From Cylindrodendrum hubeiense (taxonomy: Eukaryota > Ascomycota > Sordariomycetes > Hypocreales > Nectriaceae), in NCBI GenBank assembly GCA_014621425.1, contig JAANBB010000110.1, positions 39,078 to 103,077 of the forward strand: a stretch of DNA of 64,000 bases, given 5' to 3'. Below the pieces are notes generated by a model. It ran no database searches. It saw only the letters and a program-made list of their open reading frames with translations, and had not been told where the DNA came from. How positions within the stretch are numbered: the first letter of the stretch is position 1; every line of letters starts with the position of its first letter. The translations under genes were made by a program, and so were the position numbers. Of this stretch, positions 20,715 through 32,451 are shown one piece after another.

Positions 20715-22898
20715 TTAGTGTTCGCAAAAGCTGTACTCTACTTCGGCCCATGTTTCTCTCGTACCCTCCTGGAAGACAGTTCGCACATCCATCAACTTCA
20801 GGCGGTGCGCCCTGGCCTCCTCAAGACTCATCGGCACCACATCCTCGAGCTCATTCCGCACGATATCCATGAGCTCTTCCGGCAGGCTTTGTTTTCCCTT
20901 GCCGGCCGCTTCCAAGCCAGGGTGGCCTGGGGCTTTCTCAAGAATCAGCTGGGCAATAGCCGGTGGGACCTTTGTTTCCTCCCCTTTTCCTAGCCTGTCG
21001 AATGTATTCTCCATCCACCAGCTTTGCTGCTGAGGAGGCACGTTTGCGGTGCTGATGATGCGAGTAAGAGGATCTACGAGCCACAGGGCAATGAAACGGC
21101 GATGTCCGGTCTTCATTTCGTCCTTGAGTCCAAAATCGGTTACTCGGTGGTGAAAGACGTTTGGAAAGGCTAGGAGTCTCCCCTCCTTCGTCTCCACGCT
21201 GCCGTAGCTCTGGAGACATATACCACCTGAGAGCCAGGAACCGTACACGCGTTCCATCCAGGTGTAAGAGTCTTGCTCCACGTCCCGATATTCCTGGTCG
21301 TAACTGGTCTGCATCCTGAATTGCAGGTGACTGGGTGTGACATTCTCTGAATCCAGGTAGTATAAAGCGGTACCGACGATGTGTTCGTTCATTTGACCCT
21401 CCACGTGCCAACCCCCGGGGGGGGATTTGGGCTTTCCCGGGCCAAGCTCGATGGAAGCCATTTTTACAATGACTTGGAGACCATCAAACTGCTCGCGAAG
21501 AGATTTACCGGGCTTGACTCCGTAATCCCAGGCTTCAAATTCAGGAACCTCGGGCTGGACCGGCTTTCGGATCTCATACCAGTGGGCCGCCTTAGGAGTA
21601 TGAGAGTAAATATAGCCCTGTTCATCCCGCTCTTCAATCTCCTCCTTACCAAACTCGTCTTCAGACACGTTGGATTCAGATGAACCTTCTCTCTCTCTCT
21701 GTGGCATTTCTACTTCGTCAAACGGCGGGCTCCAGTTCGCCTCGTTTCCGTCGCTAAATGCCCCGAGTCAGCGATCAATCTACACTCCGTCATGATGGTA
21801 GGTGCCTACTCTGGGTTGTTTGGTCGTGGAAAGCGCGGCTTGGTTCTACCAGCACCCTCCAGCCGGTGGTGACGATACCGTGCCAGGCAGAGATCCCAGG
21901 CAGGGAGAGCTTTCTCAATGAGCTTCTCGATAGTACCGTAGATGTCTCGATACTTGACGGGATGGAGATTATTGATGTAGCTCGTGAATTTCACACTGCC
22001 GTCATCCTGTAACTTGACATTGGCGGGCAGCCATTGGTACTTGGGAGACCAGAACGAAGGGGTAACTTTACCAATACCCGCATCAGAAGCTCCGCTGAAG
22101 CGTGAACCCCTTGCATTACGGAGATCCTTAGGATTGGGCTCGGGTTCAAGCTGAGGAATTATATCGCCCTTACCGGCCCATTTGTCGATGGCATCTTCAA
22201 CGCCCACAACCTCGTCGGCAAACACTCGTGTTCTGCCATAGACGAGGGGGTACATGGAAGGATGAACGAGGTCTTGCACAATTTCGCTGGTTCTAGGATG
22301 CCAGTCCGGGCTGTCCTTTTGGTCTTCCTCCAGCCTGCTGAATGCAGCACGAAGGGCATTGTGCAGCGATTCGTCCACCATGGTATCAGATTTGGCTATC
22401 GAGGCTGTAGCATCCAATGTCGGGATCAAACCCGTCTTTTTGAAGAATTCAGCCTTAGCACGAAGTTCCTTGATGCACTATGATCAAGTCAGCTATGTGG
22501 GTCGGCCTCATTCAAAGTAGGAGCGTCTTTACGTAGTCGAGGCATCCTTCGTCTAGAATAAAGTCGAGCCTGTTCGTGGCTTTTCTCCTGTGGTATCCAA
22601 GGTCATTGCCATTATATTCGGATCCTTTGACGATTTCATCGTACACCTGCTTGACCGGCAAAGCAAGTGCTTCCTCGGTCCACTTTTTGGCGATGGCATC
22701 GTCAAAAACCTTGACGTGAAAGTCAGGTTTGTCAGAAAGGCGATCAATGATAGTCATCATGGCAACCTCTCGGACGAGAAGCATTTCAGAATCTGAGCCG
22801 TAGCAATTCTGATGGATTCCCATGGGATAGAGGTCACGCCTACCCTCGACCTGGTCATGATAACGGAGGTCGAGGCCGAGCCCCGGGTACGCGGGCAT
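20715..22898 (-). CDS. DUF4246 family protein
   Basis: Minus-strand exons 22898-22533, 22477-21810 and 21753-20715 join in frame to 690 aa. The N-terminal MPAYPGLGLDLRYHDQVEGR and the core WHVEGQMNEHIVGTALYYLD, GRLLAFPNVFHHRV and GHRRFIALWLVDP are typical of the fungal DUF4246 family (PF14033). The spaced His residues (WHVEGQMNEH and FHHRV...GHRR) look like a double-stranded beta-helix metal site of the 2-oxoglutarate/Fe type, but the biochemical role of the family is unknown to me. There is no signal peptide. The length is normal and no defect is seen. It is a common and often multi-copy fungal family; nothing in the neighbourhood suggests a function. Confidence 0.88.
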
Positions 22899-23714
22899 GT
22901 TGATGGTGGTGGGGGTGGGTGGAATTGGAAGTGCTGGGTGGCAGTCTTTCTAAACCGTGTTTTTTCTTTCTGCATGCAGTAGGTAGAAGATCAAGCAGTA
23001 ATTGTATGCACTGGGATGGGTTTAAAGCAGAATCAGAAGGAGAAAAGCTTGCTTTAAATCTCTTCACGATCCAGGTGTTGGTTCAGCACCCTGCACGTCT
23101 GCGCGACTTAACGTGACAGGAGATATCGCGAAGTCACATGACATCGTATTCCAGGCCAGGCAGTGGCACTCCGGTCAGTTAATATTTTAATGTCCAAGCA
23201 AGCGCTCGTTTGAAGGTTGGAGGTATCTGCCTTGCAGAATTCACTCTCTGGGTGGCGTGGTTCCCCAGATTGTTTACAGTCGCGATAACGTTCAACCAGG
23301 ACGGTGAATCTGTCCATCGTATCACTCTTTGGATGTGTTCGGACCAATTGCAGCCAAAAAGAATTTGCCGAGTTGGGGATAAACGTGCACCAAGGTATTG
23401 GGGGAGGGGTTTGACCTCAGGTTGTGTGATCTTTCGGCAACGGAAGAGTGTCCAGTTGCGGGTCAATTATTGTCTACCTTGATCTCTAAGCATATCGCAC
23501 TGCCTCAATCTAACCATTGGGATATTGAATGAGGTCAATTTATCTTGTCCCACACCAAGCACACAACACAATTCCTCATATCCCTCGCATCGAATTATGC
23601 CAAAATCGCGCTGTGTAGACCCCTAAATCCCGGATAGTATCTCGCTCCTGTGTCTGGGAAAATGGGGAAATGCTTACCCTACATCTGGTCCCACACACCC
23701 GTATTCGAAGGCGT
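22899..23714. other. intergenic region, no gene seen
   Basis: This stretch has the DUF4246 promoter and the 3' flank of the small peptide gene. No ORF in it has a recognisable domain. Confidence 0.45.
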
Positions 23715-23969
23715 TTACGCACAAAGTCGACCCCTGCAGATCCATTCATCGCCAATCTTGGTGCAGGAGCACTGTCTCGCTTCAATCTTATCCCTCTTCA
23801 CAACCGTTGCTTCGGGAATGAAGTCCCTGGCGCACAGTCTGCCCCTGCAGATCCACTCGTCGCCGACCTTCGTGCACGAGCATTGTCTGGCCACCAGGTC
23901 GTTGTTTGGGGATGGGGCTGCCGCAGCAAAGGCGGCAAACAAGGTTGCAGTAAACAAAGAGAACTTCAT
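23715..23969 (-). CDS. small secreted Cys-rich peptide precursor with two tandem modules
   Basis: A single exon of 84 aa. A strong signal peptide (MKFSLFTATLFAAFAAAAPS) is followed by a short pro-region ending LVAR. Two nearly identical 19-residue modules are at residues 29-47 and 66-84, each reading QCSCTKxGDEWICRGRLCA with x = Val or Ile. Each module has four Cys in CxC-x8-C-x4-C spacing. Between them lies a spacer with a Kex2-type KR site at 58-59 and a second copy of the xAR boundary (IEAR) right before module two. This is the layout of a secreted precursor cut into repeated peptides. I do not recognise the family. It could be an antimicrobial or effector peptide, a pheromone-like signal or a RiPP precursor; no UstYa (DUF3328) gene lies in the window. 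The codons are clean, so it is under selection or recently duplicated. Confidence 0.75.
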   Translation of the reverse strand: MKFSLFTATLFAAFAAAAPSPNNDLVARQCSCTKVGDEWICRGRLCARDFIPEATVVKRDKIEARQCSCTKIGDEWICRGRLCA

Positions 23970-25051
23970 TGTTGTGTATTTCGTGGGGTGTATTGGCTTG
24001 GTTAAGATGTGATGGAGAGCAATACAAATGCGTGACGACGGTCTGTATTTATGTCAACCTGTTCTGGTTACTGACGATATCTGCATTTGCTTCTATCGCT
24101 CTGGACCAATCGCGAATTCGGCGTATTCCTACACGCGACCGACAGTCCGACCAAAAGAACCTAGGGATTTCCCAATGTAGCCAACGTCAGCCGCCGGATC
24201 TCGGTCGATAGGTGGCACTTTTGAGTGGACTCCTTTGCGGCCGTGCCTCTGAAATGCAGGGCTATGCCACATACAGCAGGTCCAAGAACAGCAATCTACC
24301 AATATCACTATGCCATGGCTTTTCTAGTATGACTTCGCATGCAGATGTTCATCTCAGCCAAGACTTTTCAACGATTGGGGAAGTCCCTTGCTGATTTTGC
24401 GCTTACGAACTGTGCATCAAGTGGTTACTAAGATGAAATAAGAAGGTTGCTTCTCAGTGGATCTTAGCTGACGATAGCCGTATATGATTACTGCAGCTAT
24501 AGTGCAATTTCCTCTTTAGAATGATTCGTAAATTGTGACAAATGGTGGCTTTCTACGCAACTACCCTTGCGGCATGATAAAACAAGCTTAACAATAGAGT
24601 ATTCGAAGGAGCATCGACAAAGAATCCTGTGACGAGATAACCCCATCCCGAAATGCTGCTAGTTTTACGATATCACAGTGGGGTTCGTGGTTGACCTTCC
24701 GCCCACCACCCATCTCCCATTTCCCAAACCTTGCAGATGACCTGATGATAGTTTTCAGTCAGCTGCCGGGTCGCCACCTCAACTTCGGGTTAGAATATTA
24801 ACCCTGTTTGGGCCACACTCATCACGGACACTTGGAGTACCTCACATTAAGAGTGGAGAACGCATAGTGTTAATAAAGATAAGTAAAACTCATGGTGCGT
24901 GTCGTCGGCGGCCCAGAATACAAATGAGGAGTATCCATGATTCATCCAAGAGCTTCCATCGTCATAAATGGCATCTCTAATCCTTCTGTCTGATAGTGAG
25001 AGTGCATGTTCGGAACTGGATCGCTGGACTACTAATATACACCAATACAAA
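23970..25051. other. 1.1-kb intergenic region, no gene seen
   Basis: Apart from the TATA-like site, only short ORFs are seen. A stretch around 24420-24620 is AT-rich without repeat structure. Confidence 0.45.
24045..24053 (-). promoter_or_regulatory. TATA-like box of the small peptide gene
   Basis: The minus strand reads CATAAATAC about 76 bp upstream of the ATG at 23969, with the distance expected for a core promoter and a short 5' UTR. Weak on sequence alone. Confidence 0.35.
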
Positions 25052-26059
25052 CTACAGCTTACTTAAGACCCTCGCTTCCTTCTCTCCGGGCTCACTGGCA
25101 AAAGTTGGCGGGCTGTAGTCAATCGGCTGTTCAAGCCGCCGAATCATTCTTTTGGTCGCCTTCTTCGGGTTCATACCATCGGCTGTCAATAAGTTAGCGA
25201 GTTGCCTTTAGCTCACGGTTTTCTAGCACTTACCATAGCCGATGAACGGAACAGCACTTCGGTACCCCATCATGTCCACGATTTTCTTGGGAATCTCCCC
25301 CGACAGCGCACGTCTTGGATCAACAGACAGCATCAAATTCTCCAACGGGCGGATGTAGGGCTGGCAATACTGAATCGTCGCCGCATGCCTCGGCATCGAG
25401 CTGCGATTTGCGCCGCCAGAGTGCCAAGTAGTCCCCAAGAAGTAGACGACACTGCCGCGTGGGCATACGGCCGATATGGTCTCCTTGTCCGTTCCAAGAC
25501 GATCGCTTGCCCACTTATGACTCCCTGGGATGATTCGTGTTGCACCATTCAATTCCGTGTAGTCGTCTAGCACAACCATTATCGCGGCGGTGACTGGTGG
25601 CCTTGGTCTGGGCAGGTGCGTGACAGAGTCATCGTGATGCAGCGTCTGGTTCCTTTCGCCTGGATTAATCACAATGGTCTCCATGATGTATATGAGATAG
25701 TCCTCATCCAGGAAAAAATCATTTAGGGCCAGCACTTGAGGGAGAACGACAAACTTGTCGAAGACCCGAGTCTTTCCGAGAAGGGAGAAGATTCGATTCG
25801 TCCGGAAGCCGTCGAATGAGTCTCGTCCCACCTTGGGAGCGTTTCCATGGAGTCTGTCGATCTCAGCGATGGCCTCCAGTGCCTGTGCCTCCGTGAAGGC
25901 ATTCGGGATCACCACGTAGCCATCTTTCTGAACTTGTTCCACGTAGGATCGAAGGGTCGGGTCTGATGGCAAGGGCTTAGGTTTTCGCAGGTAGTATTCA
26001 CGAACGGCAGATTCTTCCGCTTGAGCACCTTCTTTTCCCGGGGCTGCTTTCATTGCCAT
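25052..26059 (-). CDS. phytanoyl-CoA dioxygenase (PhyH) family protein
   Basis: Exons on the minus strand are 26059-25234 and 25182-25052, giving 318 aa. The second exon adds the tail ADGMNPKKATKRMIRRLEQP and ends LSKL. The fold starts with GYVVIPNAFTEAQALEAIAE. The iron site is seen in TLHHDDSVTH (first His and Asp) and in TTWHSGGANRS (second His), and the Arg that binds 2-oxoglutarate should lie just after. The family hydroxylates diverse substrates, from fatty acyl-CoA to secondary metabolites, using Fe(II), O2 and 2-oxoglutarate. There is no peroxisomal SKL end (the last residues are SKL-like but read LSKL, so a PTS1 signal is possible and would agree with acyl-CoA chemistry). The substrate is unknown. 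Confidence 0.88.
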
Positions 26060-26710
26060 TGCGTGATCAATTCCGAGAGGAAATAATTGTTGTTACGGAA
26101 ATCTCAAAGTATTGCCATTTGGTATTCGGTGTCATGAAGGACGCATTGGAATAAATACTCGCTTGTGGTCCGTAAGCATCCCGTGACATGTAAGCTGATA
26201 TAAGCCCCCGCGTTGAACCAAGTATTGAGAAACAGCTAGCGCTGACGAATTAAAGAAGCAGATTTCCTCATGACTTCTCGGTATTGAAATATTGTCTGAG
26301 ATGCAACAAAACAGACACACTGTTGCACAAAGCCAACTGAAAGCTGCCACAATTCTTACCGTCATGAATCATTGGAGTAGTACTCATGTAGATTCAAGTT
26401 GCGACGTAGGAAACTAAAAGAATTTGTACTGGCGGTTGCTGTCGCGCTCCATACATCGCCGTCTCGGTGGAGATGAGACTTTCCTTTAGGGCGTTCGCAG
26501 TCTCCACACCACTCATCTCGTCCAGTAATTTGTAGATATAAAAGAGATGTGTATAATTAGGTTCACAAAATATTTACATTTAGGGCGGATCTTCTGTTCC
26601 ATTCCACGCGACGTTTACCAACAAATGCCTGGTACTTATGCGTAGAGTCAAAGTTGAGAATTTGCTACCACACCATTCCGATGTTCCTAATTTGAAGGTA
26701 ACTGGCTAAT
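26060..26710. other. intergenic region, no gene seen
   Basis: The dioxygenase promoter and the 3' flank of the DUF7708 gene. No domain-bearing ORF is present. Confidence 0.45.
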
Positions 26711-28866
26711 CTAAATGCCCAAATTGGCGATTTGCCATGTCGAGGAGTCGTCTGCCTCAACAGATTCATCCATATCCAGAACATGCCCCGTAAAATACTG
26801 CACGATATCCGAGGCTCGACCACGACAAGTAACGAGGAGCTTAAAGACGATGTCATCTCGTTTTCTTGTTAATCGCGTCAACCTCCTTATGACAGCATCG
26901 GTGTCTTGTCGTAGGAAACCCGTCTCATACAGACTGACCTCATCTAGTATACAAAATAGAACACTATCCCGTGGAATCTGGTTTGTAAGCTCCTCAAATA
27001 CGGTACAAAGTGCTTTCAGCTTCAATCTTTTCAGGCTATTCCAGTTGGACTCGTCCAGGAAAGACAGATCAACAGGTGTCCCCTTGTCTGACATTTGAGT
27101 GATAAGCTGGCCCACAAGACTAGCTATCATGCCAACCAATATTGGGACAGGAGAATCGTTGCCGTAGGGTTTGTGTTCGCTGCAAAAGTAGGTAATGGCG
27201 AAGGTAGACTCGGCTTGCTCGGAGACTTGGGCCAGCCTTGCAGCTACTAGGCTATATGGCGACAAGCCTTCTGCGCACGACATATCTTCGTTCCCATTCA
27301 CTAGAAGGGGTGCCGAAAACGAATCTGTAGTCATGTAGGCCTTGAAAATGAGGTTTTGAATAAGTTTGGCCGCCTTCGCTTTGGAGTTTTCATCGAAGGC
27401 ATCGCCAAGCCGAAGGCATGTTTCGATATCCTTCGCAACTTGATCAGGATCAAACCGTATCAGCTTGATCAGCTTTCTGGCGGGATCTGGGGGTTTAGAT
27501 GAGCTTTCTATCATATTTGTCAGTGTGTTAATTGAACTAGCTGGGTGTCACATACGCTGGCTTTCTTCCGGATCTGATCTCAACATGTTCAACTGCCTAA
27601 ATGGTATGCTTGTAGCGAACAAGTCTAAGTTGACGTCAGCCACAAATTCATGTCTAATAAATGCTTTTGTAAAACTATACCTTCATTGTGAGCACGCGAT
27701 TCTATTGTGCTCAGAAGCATTCTGTATACATTTTGCAAGATATGAAGTGACTGGGTCGAATTTTGGTTTGTGTCGAGGATAACGTTGTCGGAGATGAGAC
27801 GGGATTTATCCATATTCATCAATCTTCGCTGCATGCATTGATTTGCCTCTTCTTTGACTCGGGCGGCCTGGGTCTTAACGGCTTCTAGACTGGCGAGGAG
27901 CTCCTGCTGGTAGGAAGACTGCTTGAGGAAGGGCTGATAGACCTTGCCTATTTGAGTGCCATGAGAAGGTGAATGTTCAAACACAAGCATACAGAGAACT
28001 TACGAAACGAACTGTCGGCTAAAAATCGCATTATATGCGTCAAAGCTTTCAGAATAGACAAATAAAGATCAAATGTCCGTGCTTCAAGGTGTTGATCTCG
28101 CAATTCAGAATAAATCTCAATATAACGCCGGGCATTCTCAATGATTTCGGGAATTTGAACCAAAGACTCAAGTATGGACTCCTCTACTTTTGTATAGTGG
28201 CCGACTGCCTGGAAACATGTGTTAACTTTCAGGTTTTTCGTTTTAGGCTAGGGGCCGTACTTCAATAGCGAGAGCAAAGACGCCGCAGATACTAATGGAA
28301 CGTAAGATAAAGCATTGAGACGATGGGAAATAAGTACCTTGAACCATAATCGCCGGCTGGAAGGACTTTGATCCAACTTTGAAATGTCTCAGAATTACGC
28401 CCAAGTCTATCAAGGCACATCATCATTTTCGACGTCTTCTTTGGCGTAGTTGACCACCTTGAAGCCGTCACTTGCACTTCTTGCATTACTTGGTCCCATG
28501 TACAAGAACGCAAATCGATATTCGCGGGCTGAACATTGCTGCCATGCTTCTTGTCTAGTTGCGCTCGCACCTGTTCCATCAAGGCAAACAGCTGATCTTT
28601 TTCATCATTGGCTTGTTTCCATAATTCATCGCTAATTAGAACCGCTTAGGATCTCTTCTCAAATGAGGGATAGCTGTTTAGTGGTGTTACCTGATGGCCT
28701 CCTGTTTCAATGCCTCCTCAAGAGTATCGACCCGATCCAGTCGATTTATGAAGACGGGCGCTTGCTGACCTGAGACGCTGATATGGTTTTCTAGGAAAAC
28801 CGCAGCTTCGTTTGAGGGATGATGCGCCCTATTGATAAGGAAATCTTGTCTTTCAATCTCCTCCAT
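26711..28866 (-). CDS. DUF7708-type protein with degenerate STAND/NACHT-like NTPase domain
   Basis: Seven minus-strand exons (28866-28691, 28631-28338, 28291-28261, 28208-28004, 27947-27681, 27624-27556, 27507-26711) join in frame to 612 aa. The N-terminal half contains VMQEVQVTASRW, AGDYGSSICGVFALAIEA and SLVQIPEIIENARRYIEIY, the helical pattern of DUF7708 found in front of NACHT or ankyrin modules in fungi. The C-terminal half (about 370-612) looks like a P-loop fold: a Walker B-like strand VLFCILDEVSLYE is present, but where a Walker A should be there is LLVNGNEDMSCAEGLSP with no GK[ST]. It ends without repeats (WQIANLGI). It diverges from the AAA ATPase over 0.49 kb. A role in non-self sensing is possible but inferred. 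Confidence 0.75.
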
Positions 28867-29354
28867 GGCTGGTTTCGTCGACCAGGGTGTTGCTCGTTGG
28901 TTCTTGTTGCTGCCTTACCCTGGTCCTTGGGAGAAGTGAAGAAGTGGCAAATGTTCAAATGAATAGGTATATCACAACGTAGATGAGGCAAATTTAATGG
29001 GTGTACAGAGTAAGCCTAGCTGCGGAGGCTGAGCTGAATCGTTGGCGGTTATTGAAGCCACGTCATTCGTCTGCGACCGTGGGGTTGCATTAGGCAGTAG
29101 GGCTGACGAGGGGTACCTACGAGAAGAATATCATGTCAGAAAGCTTCATAAAAAAACACTGTACGCACAGCATTTATTCCCTCAACTGCCCATGCTTCAG
29201 CAAAACGAGAGACTGCTTTGCTCCCCCACCTTATCTGGATTCTTAAGTGTTGGGCCAATCTGCTGCGCAGCCATCCTACCCATTGCCAATTTGCGGGTGT
29301 TTGGTCTCGCATTTTCCCAACCTATCTAACCACTTCTTCTCTGAATTAAACAAG
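28867..29354. promoter_or_regulatory. shared divergent promoter of DUF7708-NTPase and AAA ATPase genes
   Basis: This 488-bp region lies between two divergent ATPase-type genes and must hold both promoters. No gene or clear TATA is seen. The arrangement suggests coregulation. Confidence 0.5.
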
Positions 29355-32300
29355 ATGGACGATGAAACCGCTTCCGCACTTAGTACGCCTCCTTCGCTTG
29401 GGGTAGAGGTTGGAGAGGATCCGGAAATGGTCGGAGAAAGTCAGCCTGAGGTCGTCCAATCAGACCCGGAACGGAAACGCGACACCGACAATGAAAAAGA
29501 CGCTGAGATACTATTGGATTCCGCGATTAAGGATGATGAGACCGAGGTTTGGTCTTCAGTGGAGCGCAAGGCCCAGAGATCTCAATATGACATCCTGGGT
29601 AAGAGAATACTCGACACGGAGAAAGCCAACGGGAATCTTAAACTGCGATCAAAGCAGGCGATTTTACACTTTACATTCACTGAGATGAGACTCACCGAAC
29701 TTGAAGAAGAGCTCCAAGACCTGAAGCAGAAAATATTTGATCTCCCAAAGAAAGAGCAGGAGAAGTTCCCCGTCTGCAAGCCTATTCTGAAACGATCCGG
29801 GGCAGATGAATTTCGCATTACACTCAAATCAAAAGACATCCCAATCACGGAACGTCCATCACTGGAGGTTCTCTATACGAGTATTGTTCCAAAGTACGGA
29901 GGCTTAAATGCAGACCAGCCATTTACGCTGACTCGAAGAGCTACCGGATCCCTCGAGATGGAAGAATTGGAGTTCGTGGCTGGCAATACGCCTGACAGAC
30001 TACGAATTAGATCTTGGACACTCAACCACCACTTACAAAAGACTTGCAGGGAGACCTTTCCCAGCCCCACTACTACCATTGAGCGCTCTGATTCAATCCC
30101 ATCACTGGTGATCCTGCGGCCCTTCAAACCACTCGTTATTTACGAGCAAGCGATCAGAGAAAGCGAAACAGAAATAAAAAATCTGGTTGAGGAAGCTGAG
30201 AAGAGCGAAGAAAAAGGAAAAGGGATCGGAACCTTCAACGATGTCTCATTCGAATACAAAGACTTGCTTCGAGATCTCCGATTGTTGATCGAGTTTCTTG
30301 ATAAGGATCTCAAACCAACATTGGATTTGAGAAAATCTCTCCGGGATGGCAGTGCTACCGAAATCGAGTACGCTGACTTGTGGCACTTGTTTGAACTTGG
30401 AGATATTGCCGTTGCCCGGTCTAACAAAGAACAAGCGTTCAAGGTGGTGAATTTTACTGGTGGCCGACATCCACTCATCAATAAAATGTCCGATGAAGAT
30501 TCCAGAGCGCCTCCGGTGGACGGCTTTACAGTCGACTGCTGCAGTATTCAGTTTGACGGCACCCATTATGTTCCTAAACTGCACAAGTTGTCGATTGCCA
30601 AGTTCACAGGCCCCCGACCAATTAGCTCTCTTGAGATTTCTCCTCTGAAGTTTCATCCGAATTCGAAGGCTTTGCACGAGGAGTTTCTATCACAGGGTCG
30701 TCAGTATCTCGATATAACAAGCTCGCCATTTTGCCATAAAATGCTGCGAGGCCGAACGTTGGATGAGCCCCCTCAAGACCTCGAGGCCCAAATCATAGTC
30801 GACATGGTCATGGCAGTTAAAACTGAGCCGGAGTGGCGTCCGACCCAACGAATTGCAGAAGAGGATTTGACCAAGAGTGATTTGCGAGAGACCAAAATGC
30901 AATCGCATTGCAACCATAACCTTGACGAGGGATGCTGTGGATCAGATATTGTCTTTAAAGATCAGGAGATGAACTGCATCGAAAATGCTCCCTTTCGGCG
31001 GGACTATGGGGGTTTGTTTGTGCCACGCCCTGCAGATGAGCTAAAGGAAGACATTGTTCTTTTGCCTATTTGGGTTCATGGATTCGTTCTCAGGCTTCGC
31101 CAATGGGTAACTGTGAAAGTTTCCGACTTGGTTGAGGTGTCTTTTGAAAACGATTTCAGCAAACTTATGATCTCGGAAAACCATAAGCAAACGGTACTAG
31201 CTCTTGTTCAGACACATGAAAACGTGAAAACGATTGGTCCATCCAAGTCTCAATCCCTCGGGGCGTCACTGGATCTGGTCAAGGGCAAGGGAACTGGCCT
31301 CATTCTGTTGTTGCATGGCGAGCCGGGTGGGTCGCCTCTCTGAATTCTATACTCGTATTTCGAGCCCGCTAACAGATTATAGGAGTTGGCAAAACATCAA
31401 CAGCTGAGTGCGTTGCTGACAAGACAAAACGACCCCTGTTTCCAATCACCTGTGGAGACATTGGTGAGACAGCCATGGAGGTTGAAACAAAACTGCACCA
31501 CAATTTTCGACTGGCACACCGATGGGGCTGTGTGCTGCTACTTGATGAAGCAGATGTGTTCCTTGCGAAGAGAAACAAGACCGATCTGAGACGGAATGCA
31601 GTTACCAGCGTCTTCCTGCGTAGCCTCGAGTACTATGCAGGGATCCTATTCCTGACCACTAATCGCGTTGGTGGGATCGACCCGGCCTTCAAGTCGAGGA
31701 TTCACCTTAGCGTCTATTATCCTCGGCTTGATCTCGACACGACGCTGAAATTGTACGAGAACTTGCTTATCAAGACCAAGGAAGAGCAAAAGAAATCCGG
31801 TGCTGCCCATTTTTCGATCAAGAGCAAAGAGATTCTCGGTTTCGCTAAACGCCATTACCGCGGGCTTCAGAAAGAAGGTTATAATACTTGGAACGGCAGG
31901 TACGTGCGGGCAAATCCCTCGTGTACTCGCTATTTTCTAACTGATGAACAAAAAGACAAATCCGCAACGCTTTCCAGACATCAATTGCACTTGTGGAGAA
32001 TCAAGTGGCACAGCTTGGTCCAGATCAGCCCAAACCAGTCCTCGGAAAAGAGCAGTTTAAGGTAGTGGCACAGGGTTCAAAGGAGTTCGATAGCTATCTC
32101 ATGCGAACTCTTCAAGGCGCCGATGATGAGATAGCAATCAGAGATCAGTGGCGAGATGACCGCTTTGACGCTGAAGCGGCCTTTAACACTTTGTCTGCGT
32201 CCAAGCCGGGCCAGAAATCATCGCGAGCCGCTATCCCGCGGGGAAAGGCCCCGAAGTCTGAGGAAAGCCCGAGTGAGACAGAAAGCTTGAGTGAGAGCGA

Positions 32301-32451
32301 GAGCGAGAGTGACACTGAGGATGAGGATGAAGACGATGGCAAGACCAAGACTACTGGAGAGAAAGCAGACGCACCTGCAGCAAAGGCGGATCTCGATGAC
32401 TACGAAGAATTTCTCAAGTTCAAGGCTATGCTTAAGGCGAGAGGTAAGTAG
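29355..32451 (+). CDS. DUF7025-type AAA+ ATPase
   Basis: Exons 29355-31326, 31383-31899 and 31956-32451 give 994 aa. An acidic N-terminus and a coiled-coil stretch (RLTELEEELQDLKQKIF) lead to a long DUF7025-type region (FTLTRRATGSLEMEELEFV...SLEISPLKFHP...CHKMLRGRTLDEPPQ). The AAA module follows, with Walker A GEPGVGKTS (the intron splits it), Walker B VLLLDEADVFLAKR, sensor LFLTTNR and the Arg-finger region DPAFKSRIHLSVYYP. All catalytic residues are present, so ATP hydrolysis is expected. A C-terminal lid and an acidic Ser/Glu-rich tail (SESESESDTEDEDED) end in a short helix. It is a big fungal family of unknown substrate. It is divergent from the DUF7708 gene. Confidence 0.88.
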
